Shown piece after piece: positions 26,333-33,185 of a stretch of 64,000 nucleotides of DNA. The notes beneath the pieces are model-generated. The model made no database searches, was not told the DNA's origin, and saw only the letters and a list, made by a program, of their open reading frames with translations. The translations under genes were made by a program, and so were the position numbers. This stretch comes from Bog-159 sp049511415 (GTDB taxonomy: Bacteria > Acidobacteriota > Terriglobia > Bryobacterales > Bryobacteraceae): NCBI GenBank assembly GCA_049511415.1, contig JBEKYC010000027.1, positions 46,607-110,606 on the forward strand. The letters are read 5' to 3'. Numbering within the stretch: the first letter of the stretch is position 1; each line of letters begins with the position of its first letter.

Positions 26333-26550
26333 GGGATTCGCTGATAGTCGAGGACGTCCAGCGCCTCGGCATTCAGCCGCTCCGCGTTGCGATTAATGAT
26401 CTCGATGTCCCGCGCTTCTCGTTTGGCCCTTTCCAACCGAGCCAGGTACGCCCGGGCAGCGCGCTCAACGAAAGCAGAGCGATTATCGTCCACGCGGTCA
26501 ATCTGGGCCAGTAGGTCCTGCGGCAGTGTGACAGATGTCTTGACTCGCAC
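26329..26550 (-). CDS. Ribbon-helix-helix antitoxin paired with MazF-like toxin
   Basis: A 73-residue protein from GTG 26550 (an ATG at 26586 is also in frame). Residues VKTSVTLPQDLLAQID form the beta-strand and first helix of a CopG/MetJ-type ribbon-helix-helix DNA-binding domain, followed by RSAFVERAARAYLARLERAKR and a C-terminal tail ending LDVLDYQRIP that would wrap the toxin. Such antitoxins neutralise MazF and autorepress the operon (family knowledge). It overlaps the toxin gene by 4 bp. The 26586 start would lie 3 bp past the stop of the nucleoside-hydrolase-like gene, so the module may sit at the tail of the DUF1592 operon. Confidence 0.85.
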   Translation of the reverse strand: MRVKTSVTLPQDLLAQIDRVDDNRSAFVERAARAYLARLERAKREARDIEIINRNAERLNAEALDVLDYQRIP

Positions 26551-26589
26551 AAGACAAATATACCACTTCAATGTGGCCGGCCCCATGGA

Positions 26590-27483
26590 TCATTTGGCGT
26601 CGGGCTTCTTTTCCGGGTCCTTTTTTTCATCCTTCTTCTTATCATCCGGCGGGCGGCGGGGCTTGCGCGGGACCGGCTTGGCGCTGGCCAGTTCCACATA
26701 CGCGCGGATGATGCGGTCCTTTTGCTCGGGATCGAAGGTGAGTTTGCCGTCGACCACCTTGAAGTAAGTCTCCTTTGGACGCGCGGCGTAAAGCACCGCT
26801 GCGATGGCGCAGGACGGCGCGTCGTAGGGCATGGGCTGGTAGGCGCGGTAGGCGGCGGCGACGGGGTGGGTGGGCGCGTAGGCGAAATCCTTGGCGATGC
26901 TATCGCCGGGGAAGGGCAGCGCCGCGCCGATCTCGGGGCCGACGGTAACGATCGGCGTCGGCCAGCCGGCTATGGGCGCCGTTGGGCCGGCCACGCACAG
27001 CAGACGGACTTTGCGCGCGAGCAGATCCTTGACACCGTCCATTTCGAGGAGGCGCGTGAGATCGGTGGGCGGTCCGCTGACCACGATCGCCGCGTTCTGA
27101 TCATACTGCGCCATCAGCATATTACGGATCAGCGTGGCGGGATCGGCGGTGTCGATCACGCTGCTGACGACACTCTTGGGCTCGAATGGCCCGGCCAGCA
27201 TCGCCGGCGTCGCGGCCGGATTGCCGTCGGCCAGTCCGATGGGCGAACGGTGCAGGAACATCGCGGCCGTACCGGTTGTGGCGCTGGCGTAGAAGAGGCC
27301 CAGCGAATCGCAGAACTGCGCAGCGGCCAGATCCGGCCGGCTGATGGCGATGGCCGCGACGCGCGCTTCGTCCTTGCCTTCGAGACCGTGCAGCATCGCC
27401 AAGGCCAGCACATCGCCGATGCGGTCCAGGGCCGTATCGAAGATGATGCCGACGGGCGGCTTGGCTACGGCCGGAAACTGCAT
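26590..27483 (-). CDS. Nucleoside-hydrolase-like protein with altered metal motif
   Basis: A 297-residue protein resembling inosine-uridine-preferring nucleoside hydrolases: an N-terminal VGIIFDTALDRIGDVLALAM, an IVVSGPPTDLTRLLE segment (usual GPLTNLA) near residue 135, and PIVTVGPEIGAALPFPGDSIAKDF. The canonical calcium motif DxDxGxDDA is not intact; it reads DTALDRIGD, so normal catalysis is doubtful. The C-terminal ~30 residues are a Lys/Pro/Asp-rich tail. It starts one base after the DUF1552 stop, in the same minus operon, so it likely works with the DUF1592/DUF1552 pair. Comparable trios with nucleoside-hydrolase-like genes are seen in Acidobacteria (inference from family memory). Confidence 0.75.
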   Translation of the reverse strand: MQFPAVAKPPVGIIFDTALDRIGDVLALAMLHGLEGKDEARVAAIAISRPDLAAAQFCDSLGLFYASATTGTAAMFLHRSPIGLADGNPAATPAMLAGPFEPKSVVSSVIDTADPATLIRNMLMAQYDQNAAIVVSGPPTDLTRLLEMDGVKDLLARKVRLLCVAGPTAPIAGWPTPIVTVGPEIGAALPFPGDSIAKDFAYAPTHPVAAAYRAYQPMPYDAPSCAIAAVLYAARPKETYFKVVDGKLTFDPEQKDRIIRAYVELASAKPVPRKPRRPPDDKKKDEKKDPEKKPDAK

Positions 27484-27484
27484 G

Positions 27485-28825
27485 TCAGGCGAGATCCAGC
27501 ACGTTGAGGCGGCCGGTGGAATCGCCGAAGTGTTCCACGTGCACGCCCATGCGGTCCATCATGGCCAGGTACAGATTGCACATGGGCGTTTCGCGCCGGT
27601 AGACGATGCGGCGGCCGGGCTTGAAATGGTTGCCGCCGCGCCCGGCGATGAGCGTAGGCAGATCTTCGTGCAGGTGGCGATTGCCATCGGAAAGGCCCGC
27701 GCCGTAGACGATCATGCAGTTGTCGAGCAGCGAGCCGTCGCCTTCGCGGATGGATTTCATCTTGGCGATCCAGGCGGCGAACTGGCGCACGTGATAGGTA
27801 TTGATCTGGGTGACCTTCTCGATGAGGTCCGGCTGATTGCGGTGGTGGGTCAGCGGATGGTGGCCGTCGGGAATGTCGATTTCGCGGTAGGGGCGGGAAG
27901 TGCCTTCGTGGGTGACCAGGAAGGTGATGACGCGCGTCAGGTCCGATTGGAAGGCGACGGTCATCATGTCGCTCATGAGCTTGAAATGCTCGGCGAAATC
28001 GGCCGGGATGCCGTACGGCTTTTCCATGTGCGGATCGATTTGGGCGTTGTCCTTCTCGGCCTTTTCGATCTGGCGCTCGATTTCGCGGATGGATGACAGA
28101 TACTCGTCGAGCTTGCGGCGGTCGGTGGGACCGAGGTTCGATTCAAGCTGGCGGGTGTCGTCACTGACGAAATCGAGGATGCTGCGGCGATACAGGTTTT
28201 GGCGGGCGCGGGCTTCGGGGGTGAGCGCCATACCGTTGCCGAAGAGGCGCTCGAACAGCGAACGCGGATCGAGAATCGGCGGCAGGGGCTGGGTCTCGCT
28301 CCTCCAGGCCAGGTTGTTGGTGTAGGCGCAGGAATAGCCGGAGTCGCAATCGCCGGCCTGACGCGCGTCTTCCATGCCCAATTCGAGCGACGGGAAGCGG
28401 GTCTGCTTGCCCACCTGGTTGGCCACGATCTGATCGAAGGAGACGCCGGCCTTGATATCGATGACCGTCTTTTTCGGCTGCACGCCGGTGAGATACGACG
28501 CGCAGCAGCGGCCATGATCGCCCGCGCCATCGAGCAGCGCGCGGCCGGTGTTGTGCGTCAAGTTGCCGAGCAGCGTGATGTCCTGGCGTAACGGCTCCAT
28601 GGGCTTCAAAATGCGCGGCAGGGTGGACAGGTTGCCTTCGTAGTCCGGATTCCAGCCGTCCATGATGATGCCGTTCGGCACGTAGACGAACGCCATACGC
28701 ACGGGCGCCTTGGTGGTGCGCGCCGAAGACAACGCGGGAACCATGGCGTCCAGGAACGGCAGCGACACGGCGGTACCGATGCCGCGCAGGAATGTACGTC
28801 GCGGGAGTGCTTTTTTGGTGATCAT
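27485..28825 (-). CDS. DUF1552 family Tat-exported protein
   Basis: A 446-residue protein. A twin-arginine signal (PRRTFLRGIGTAVSLPFLDAM) leads into the DUF1552 body with VPNGIIMDGWNPDYEG, ILKPMEPLRQDITLLGNL and GDHGRCCASYLTGVQP. DUF1552 proteins belong with DUF1501 in the alkaline-phosphatase-like group and are nearly always encoded beside a DUF1592 cytochrome-like protein (family knowledge). The ATG at 28825 overlaps the DUF1592 stop (ATGA), so the two are translationally coupled. The biochemical role is unknown; it is expected to be periplasmic. Confidence 0.9.
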   Translation of the reverse strand: MITKKALPRRTFLRGIGTAVSLPFLDAMVPALSSARTTKAPVRMAFVYVPNGIIMDGWNPDYEGNLSTLPRILKPMEPLRQDITLLGNLTHNTGRALLDGAGDHGRCCASYLTGVQPKKTVIDIKAGVSFDQIVANQVGKQTRFPSLELGMEDARQAGDCDSGYSCAYTNNLAWRSETQPLPPILDPRSLFERLFGNGMALTPEARARQNLYRRSILDFVSDDTRQLESNLGPTDRRKLDEYLSSIREIERQIEKAEKDNAQIDPHMEKPYGIPADFAEHFKLMSDMMTVAFQSDLTRVITFLVTHEGTSRPYREIDIPDGHHPLTHHRNQPDLIEKVTQINTYHVRQFAAWIAKMKSIREGDGSLLDNCMIVYGAGLSDGNRHLHEDLPTLIAGRGGNHFKPGRRIVYRRETPMCNLYLAMMDRMGVHVEHFGDSTGRLNVLDLA

Positions 28826-31146
28826 CGTTGAGCTACTTCCTTAGGCTTCACGCTGGCCGCGGGCGGGCCATCGCCGCGGCCCATCTGGAATGGAGCGCTG
28901 TGCACGATTTCGTAAATCAGCGATTGAAAATGATAATCGGATGCCGCCAGATCGCGGTCGATGCCATCCACGGTGCGGCGGTCATAGGGATGCAGGCCGC
29001 GGCCCAGCGCGTAGGTGAGCATCTTCTCGGTCAGGCAGCGGGTGAATTGCGGCAGCCCGGCCACCAGCAGCGCGCGCATCTGATCGGGCGTCTGGAACGA
29101 TTTGCCGCTGGGCAGCGTGCCGCTCGAATCCACTGGGAATTTGCCGTCTTCGGTGCGCCACTTGCCGATGGCATTGTAATTCTCGAGGCCGAAGCCCAGC
29201 GGGTCCATCTTGTTATGGCAGGAGGCGCACATGGGGTCGGCGCGGTGCTTCTCCATCTGCTGGCGCAGCGACATCAGGGTACCGACGGCGCTTTCGTCGA
29301 GCGCGGGCACGTCGGGCGGGGGCGGCGGAATCTCGGAGCCGAGGATGTTGTTCAGCACATATTTGCCGCGCAGGACGACGGAAGTGCGGGTGGGGTAGCT
29401 GGACACCGTGAGCACGCTGGCCTGGCTGAGCAGGCCGCCGCGCTGGCCGGTGGTCAATTCCACGCGGCGGAAATCCGGACCTTTCACGTCGGGGATGCCA
29501 TAGAACTTAGCCAGGCGCGCGTTCAGGAAGGTGTACTTCGCATCGATGAATTCCGAAAGTGGCCGGTTTTCGCGCAGCACGTATTCGAAGAACATGCGCG
29601 TTTCGGTTTTCATGGCGTCGCGCAATTCGGGTCCCCACTCAGGGAATTTGTCGGGGTCCGGCTTCACCACGTCGAGGTTGCGGATCTCCAGCCACTGGCC
29701 CGCGAAGTTAGCGGCAAACGCGGAGGCACGCTTGTCGGCGAGCATGCGTTTCACTTGCGCATCGAGCGCGGCCGGATCGTGCAGCTTGCCCGCTTCGGCC
29801 AGACCCAGCAACTCGTCATCCGGCATGGAACTCCACAGGAAATAGCTGAGGCGGGAGGCCAGTTCGACATCCGCGATGCGGTGGACGTCCTGCGCATCGG
29901 TGGGGTTGGGATCGTGCTCGATACGGAAGAGGAACTGCGGCGTCACCAGCATGGCTTCGATGGCCAGTTGGATGCCCTGCTCCGTCGAGCCGCCGCGGGT
30001 GCGCGCCAGCGCCACGAACTTCATCAGCGAGGCGACTTCCACGGGCGTTACGGGCCGCCGGTAGGCACGGTGCGCCAGCGCGGCGACGATCTTCTGCACG
30101 CAGGCCTGCCCGGCCTTGGGATCGCAGGCCAGAATTTTCTTGCGGCTGGCGCTTTCCACAGTGCTGGGGTACGGGCCCACGAAGACCATCGAGTTGAGGA
30201 ACTTGTTCTTCTTGTTGTTGTAGGCGTCTTTCTCGGTGAGCGTCTTGACGAAATCGTCGTCGATGAAGGCGGCGCGGAACAGGTGATCGCCGGCTGGCAG
30301 ATATAGTCGCACTTCGGCTTCCGAATACGGATCGAAGTAGACCAGCTTGGAAGGCTTGGTTTCGACCGGCTGCGTTTTTTCGAGGTTGCCATCCACCCAG
30401 AAGCCCAGCGTGACGGGTTTGGCGTCGGCGGAACGCTCGCCGGGCATGCCGAAGCGGACCACGTATTCGCCATCCCACTCGACGCGGTGCGACACTTCGA
30501 TGGTGCTCAGGTCGATGCGGCGGATGGTCTTGTCCTTGGTGCTATATTGCGCTTCGAGCGGCTTCTTCGGTAACGGATCGGCGCCCATGGCGCGCGACGC
30601 GATGATCTCCGCGGCGTCCATGTATTTCTCCATCAGCACGGGAGAAATGGTGAGAACGTCGCCGATGTTATCGAAGCCGTATCCGGAATCGTCGGTGGGG
30701 AAATCTTTTTCGGCTTGGAAATCGACGGCCAGCAGATCGCGGATGGTATTGGAATATTCGCTGCGATTCAGGCGGCGGGCGGTGACGTGGCCGGGATCGG
30801 GTTTGGCGGTGCGGTCGGACTTTTCGAATTCGCCTTCGATGTAGTGGACCAGCGCCTGCATTTGCGCTTCGGGCGGACGGGGAATTCCCTTAGGCGGCAT
30901 CTCGCCGGCGCGCAACTTTTGTATGATGGCTTCCCATCCATCGCGATAGGTATTGACGGAATCCGGGGTGAGAAAGGCTTTGATATTGAGGCCGCCGGAG
31001 GAGAGCTTTTCGTTATGGCATAACGCGCAGGTCTTGGAGAGCACCGGTTTGACGGCGGAGTCGAAGTCCGCGGGCTGGGCGTCGGCGGCGCGCAGTGCGC
31101 CGGCTAGCGGGAGAGCAGCGGCGATGATCCAAGTTTTCAAGCGCAA
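28822..31146 (-). CDS. DUF1592 family c-type-cytochrome-like exported protein
   Basis: A 774-residue exported protein with a signal peptide (ending GALRAADA). A heme-c motif CALCH lies near residue 40 (PSD-type cytochrome domain, with LRAGEMPPKG downstream). DUF1587 (RRLNRSEYSNTIRDLL near 125), a carbohydrate-binding-like insert, DUF1592 (SRLSYFLWSSMPDDELL near 425), DUF1588 with a second CASCH motif near 646 (followed by MDPLGFGLENYNAIGKWR) and C-terminal DUF1585 follow. Two CxxCH sites argue for heme binding. It starts at TTG 31146, the family N-terminus. First gene of a minus operon with DUF1552 and the nucleoside-hydrolase-like gene. Family members are found in Planctomycetes and Acidobacteria; the substrate is unknown. 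Confidence 0.9.
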   Translation of the reverse strand: MRLKTWIIAAALPLAGALRAADAQPADFDSAVKPVLSKTCALCHNEKLSSGGLNIKAFLTPDSVNTYRDGWEAIIQKLRAGEMPPKGIPRPPEAQMQALVHYIEGEFEKSDRTAKPDPGHVTARRLNRSEYSNTIRDLLAVDFQAEKDFPTDDSGYGFDNIGDVLTISPVLMEKYMDAAEIIASRAMGADPLPKKPLEAQYSTKDKTIRRIDLSTIEVSHRVEWDGEYVVRFGMPGERSADAKPVTLGFWVDGNLEKTQPVETKPSKLVYFDPYSEAEVRLYLPAGDHLFRAAFIDDDFVKTLTEKDAYNNKKNKFLNSMVFVGPYPSTVESASRKKILACDPKAGQACVQKIVAALAHRAYRRPVTPVEVASLMKFVALARTRGGSTEQGIQLAIEAMLVTPQFLFRIEHDPNPTDAQDVHRIADVELASRLSYFLWSSMPDDELLGLAEAGKLHDPAALDAQVKRMLADKRASAFAANFAGQWLEIRNLDVVKPDPDKFPEWGPELRDAMKTETRMFFEYVLRENRPLSEFIDAKYTFLNARLAKFYGIPDVKGPDFRRVELTTGQRGGLLSQASVLTVSSYPTRTSVVLRGKYVLNNILGSEIPPPPPDVPALDESAVGTLMSLRQQMEKHRADPMCASCHNKMDPLGFGLENYNAIGKWRTEDGKFPVDSSGTLPSGKSFQTPDQMRALLVAGLPQFTRCLTEKMLTYALGRGLHPYDRRTVDGIDRDLAASDYHFQSLIYEIVHSAPFQMGRGDGPPAASVKPKEVAQR

Positions 31147-31176
31147 GGCATCCGGCTCCGAAGGGCTTTATTGTTC

Positions 31177-31182
31177 TATAAT
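31177..31182 (+). promoter_or_regulatory. TATAAT -10 hexamer just before the FGE-like gene
   Basis: A perfect TATAAT ends 10 bp upstream of the GTG at 31193. If used, the transcript would begin at or a few bases before the start codon, giving a leaderless message. No good -35 is seen at the usual distance. Confidence 0.35.
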
Positions 31183-31192
31183 ACATCCCAAC

Positions 31193-32017
31193 GTGGAGCG
31201 GCTCAGAGGATTCCCTTTTTCGCGCAGGCTCTTTTTATACGGCGCGGCGGACATCGTGGCCCTGCGCCGGTTGGGGGCTCAGAACGAAAAGGCGTCGCAC
31301 AGCCTGACGGCGTTACTCGATGGCAGCGATTTTGTGCGTGTGCCGGCGGGCGAATTCCAGATGGGTTCGGCGGCGGGCGAAGCCGACGAAGCGCCCGTGC
31401 ACCGGGTGCGCATCAGCCGCGATTTCGAGATCGGCAAGTTCGAGGTGACGCAGGCGCAGTGGGAGACCGCAATGGTGGATCCGCACGCGGGCGCGGGCGC
31501 GGTGCGGAAGACACCCGAAGGCGCGGCGATTGGTTCCAATCCCAGCCATTTTAAAGGTGGATCGCTGCCGGTGGAGAGCGTCTCGTGGGACGACATCCAG
31601 GTGTTTCTGGCGCGGCTTAACGCACGCGACGCCGAACACACCTACCGGCTGCCGACGGAGGCGGAGTGGGAGTATGCCTGCCGCGACGAATCCGCGGATG
31701 TGGGCGCGCGGGCCTGGTACAAGGAGAACTCCGACGGGCGGACGCAGGCGGTGGGCGGGAAGCAGCCGAATGCGCGCGGGCTTTTCGATAGCGTGGGCAA
31801 CGTCGCGGAGTGGGTGGCGGACTGGTACGCGCACGATTATTACGCGGAGAGCGAGGCGGACGATCCGCGGGGTCCGGCCACGGGTTCGTACCGCGTTTTT
31901 CGTGGAGGGTGCTGGCTGGATCCGGCGAAGTATTGCCGGGTGACGGCGCGCAATTTCGAGTTCCCGGTCAGCCGGTTGTATAACGTCGGGTTCCGGGTGG
32001 TGCGGACGGCGCGGTGA
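31193..32017 (+). CDS. Formylglycine-generating-enzyme-like (SUMF1) domain protein
   Basis: A ~274-residue protein whose last ~225 residues form a SUMF1/FGE-sulfatase domain: FVRVPAGEFQMGSAAGEADEAP, KFEVTQAQWETAM, PVESVSWDDIQVFLARL, YRLPTEAEWEYACR, GNVAEWVADWYAHDYY and RVFRGGCWLDPAKYCRVTAR. The second active-site-like Cys (YCR) is there, but the first Cys of true FGE (YLC) is Asp, while the Ser of GGS is Cys. So sulfatase activation is not assured. The start is uncertain: GTG 31193 has a TATAAT 10 bp upstream; an ATG at 31124 would overlap the divergent DUF1592 gene. Role unknown; could be a C-type-lectin-fold partner of nearby proteins. Confidence 0.8.
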   Translation: MERLRGFPFSRRLFLYGAADIVALRRLGAQNEKASHSLTALLDGSDFVRVPAGEFQMGSAAGEADEAPVHRVRISRDFEIGKFEVTQAQWETAMVDPHAGAGAVRKTPEGAAIGSNPSHFKGGSLPVESVSWDDIQVFLARLNARDAEHTYRLPTEAEWEYACRDESADVGARAWYKENSDGRTQAVGGKQPNARGLFDSVGNVAEWVADWYAHDYYAESEADDPRGPATGSYRVFRGGCWLDPAKYCRVTARNFEFPVSRLYNVGFRVVRTAR

Positions 32018-32030
32018 GGAAGGCGTAGTT

Positions 32031-32060
32031 GGCCACCGATGAACACCGATGAACTCCGAT
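32031..32060 (+). repeat. Three 10-bp repeat units of the GGCCACCGAT family
   Basis: GGCCACCGAT, GAACACCGAT and GAACTCCGAT are head to tail, 13 bp after the FGE-like gene. The array has the same three-unit structure as at 23779-23808, with a clearly related first unit. Confidence 0.72.
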
Positions 32061-32130
32061 CAGCGGCGAAAGCCAACGACGAGAACCATCACGTGCGCAC
32101 CGGGTACGACCCGAAGGCAACGCTTCCGGG

Positions 32131-32372
32131 TTGAAGAGATCTGAACATAAAGACCCGCGGAACTTGTTCGAACAGGACGACGCCCGCAAGGTTAAAGCCG
32201 ATCAAGTTTGACCGTTTGCGGTTAATCCTCTCGACGCTGGAGGCCAGCGACGTGCGGGATATGAACCAGCCCACGTTTCGGTTGCATCCGCTCAAGGGTA
32301 ACCGCAAGGGCGTCTGGGCAGTGACGGTAAGAGCCAATTGGCGGGTAACTTTCCGTTTTGAGGGGGGCGAAG
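32131..32372 (+). pseudogene. Frameshifted HigB-like toxin remnant
   Basis: From TTG 32131 the frame reads (M)KRSEHKDPRNLFEQDDAR and KVKADQV before TGA at 32209. The next frame continues the same protein from about 32204 as KFDRLRLILSTLEASDVRDM, then NQPTFRLHPLKGNRKGVWAV and RANWRVTFRFEGG. Together these match HigB/RelE-type plasmid-maintenance killer toxins (usual RLHPLKGDLxGxWSVxVxGNWRxTFRFxxG), broken by one net one-base shift. The normal C-terminal DYH end is absent; a deletion seems to have fused the remnant to the following antitoxin relic. Confidence 0.72.
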
Positions 32373-32579
32373 ACGATGAAGATCACGCGCCAACAGCTTC
32401 ACAACGTGATGCAAGGCAGGAGCGCCGTCACGCCTGAGATGGCGCTGCGCTTTGAAATGGCTTTCGGCGGCGGCGCCGATATGTGGTTGCGGATGCAGGC
32501 CGCGTATGATCTGGCCCAGGCACGAAAGGACCAAGGCAAAATGGATATCCCGCGCCTTGTGGTGCATCCGTCACTTTAG
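32358..32579 (+). pseudogene. N-terminally truncated HigA-like antitoxin relic (copy A)
   Basis: The frame reads AKTMKITRQQLHNVMQGRSA, then VTPEMALRFEMAF and GGGADMWLRMQAAYDLAQAR, ending RLVVHPSL. This is the HTH core and C-terminus of a HigA antitoxin, but the family N-terminus (about 25 residues with HPGEVL) is missing, apparently lost in a deletion that also took the end of higB. A second relic of the same gene is at 41426-41601; bases 32373-32452 match 41450-41529 at 74 of 80 positions by eye. Confidence 0.75.
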
Positions 32580-32586
32580 GCGCCGG

Positions 32587-32617
32587 GACGTTTCACAAAG
32601 GGTGAGTTGCGCAACAC
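32587..32617 (+). repeat. 31-bp dispersed repeat, copy A
   Basis: Begins GACGTTTCACAAAGGG and ends TTGCGCAACAC, 8 bp after the higA relic stop. Related 31-bp copies are at 41609-41639 (24 of 31 identical by eye) and 43663-43693. Confidence 0.6.
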
Positions 32618-32714
32618 GAGCGTTCTCTCCTCCGAATTGCCGGGAGTGGTGGTAATTTGTTTTCGAGGAGCCGCGGAACCGCCGAGGCTCCGATTGTTAG
32701 ATTGGGAGGCGATC

Positions 32715-33089
32715 TTGGCTGTATCCATCTTCCATATCGGGCTACCGCTGGATCATCCGGCGATCCCGGTAGAGGAGCGCCCGAAGATCACGAAAAGGTT
32801 GAGCGATCTGCAGGAACGGATGACGCGTGCCGGTTACCGGTATGAAATCATCCAAGCCTCGCCCGAGACCGGACTCGACGATTTCAAACATCGATTGAGG
32901 ACGCAACCTTGCGATGGCGTCCTGATCGGAGGCGGCGTAGCAGGCGATCCCGCGATGAGTTACTTCATGGAGCAAATCATCGATGTAACTCATGAGTTGG
33001 TTCCTAAAGCGAAAATTATGTTCTACAGCCATTCAGTCGATGTACGCGCAATTGTTGAGCGCTGGTTCGGATCATCCCAGTCTGACTAA
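32715..33089 (+). CDS. Conserved-looking orphan protein, function unknown
   Basis: A 124-residue soluble protein. TTG 32715 is preferred as start because GGGAGG lies 5 bp upstream; the frame itself is open from 32607. Sequence: an N-terminal SIFHIGLPLDHPAIP, a helical ITKRLSDLQERMTRAGYRYE, then CDGVLIGGGVAGDPAMSYF and AKIMFYSHSVDVRAIVERWF. The beta-alpha alternation with a GGGVAGDP loop suggests a small Rossmann-like/flavodoxin-like fold. No family is recognised. It stands alone between a decayed TA locus and the TonB receptor. Confidence 0.7.
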   Translation: MAVSIFHIGLPLDHPAIPVEERPKITKRLSDLQERMTRAGYRYEIIQASPETGLDDFKHRLRTQPCDGVLIGGGVAGDPAMSYFMEQIIDVTHELVPKAKIMFYSHSVDVRAIVERWFGSSQSD

Positions 33090-33185
33090 TGGCTGCGCAC
33101 CCGAATGTCCGAAACTTGACAGCATGTCGGGGACGGGCATAATCTAACCACACAGAGGCGAACTCGCGATCAGGAGCGCGAAAAG

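Noticed and set aside
28828..30306. Plus-strand open frame (about 490 codons) opposite the DUF1592 gene
   Set aside because: Shadow of the real gene, rich in Arg, Gly and His with no domain pattern. The minus strand shows heme motifs and family domains.
32018..33185. Possible intact higBA toxin-antitoxin pair
   Set aside because: HigB is frameshifted at about 32204-32211 and HigA has lost its N-terminus, so both are relics.
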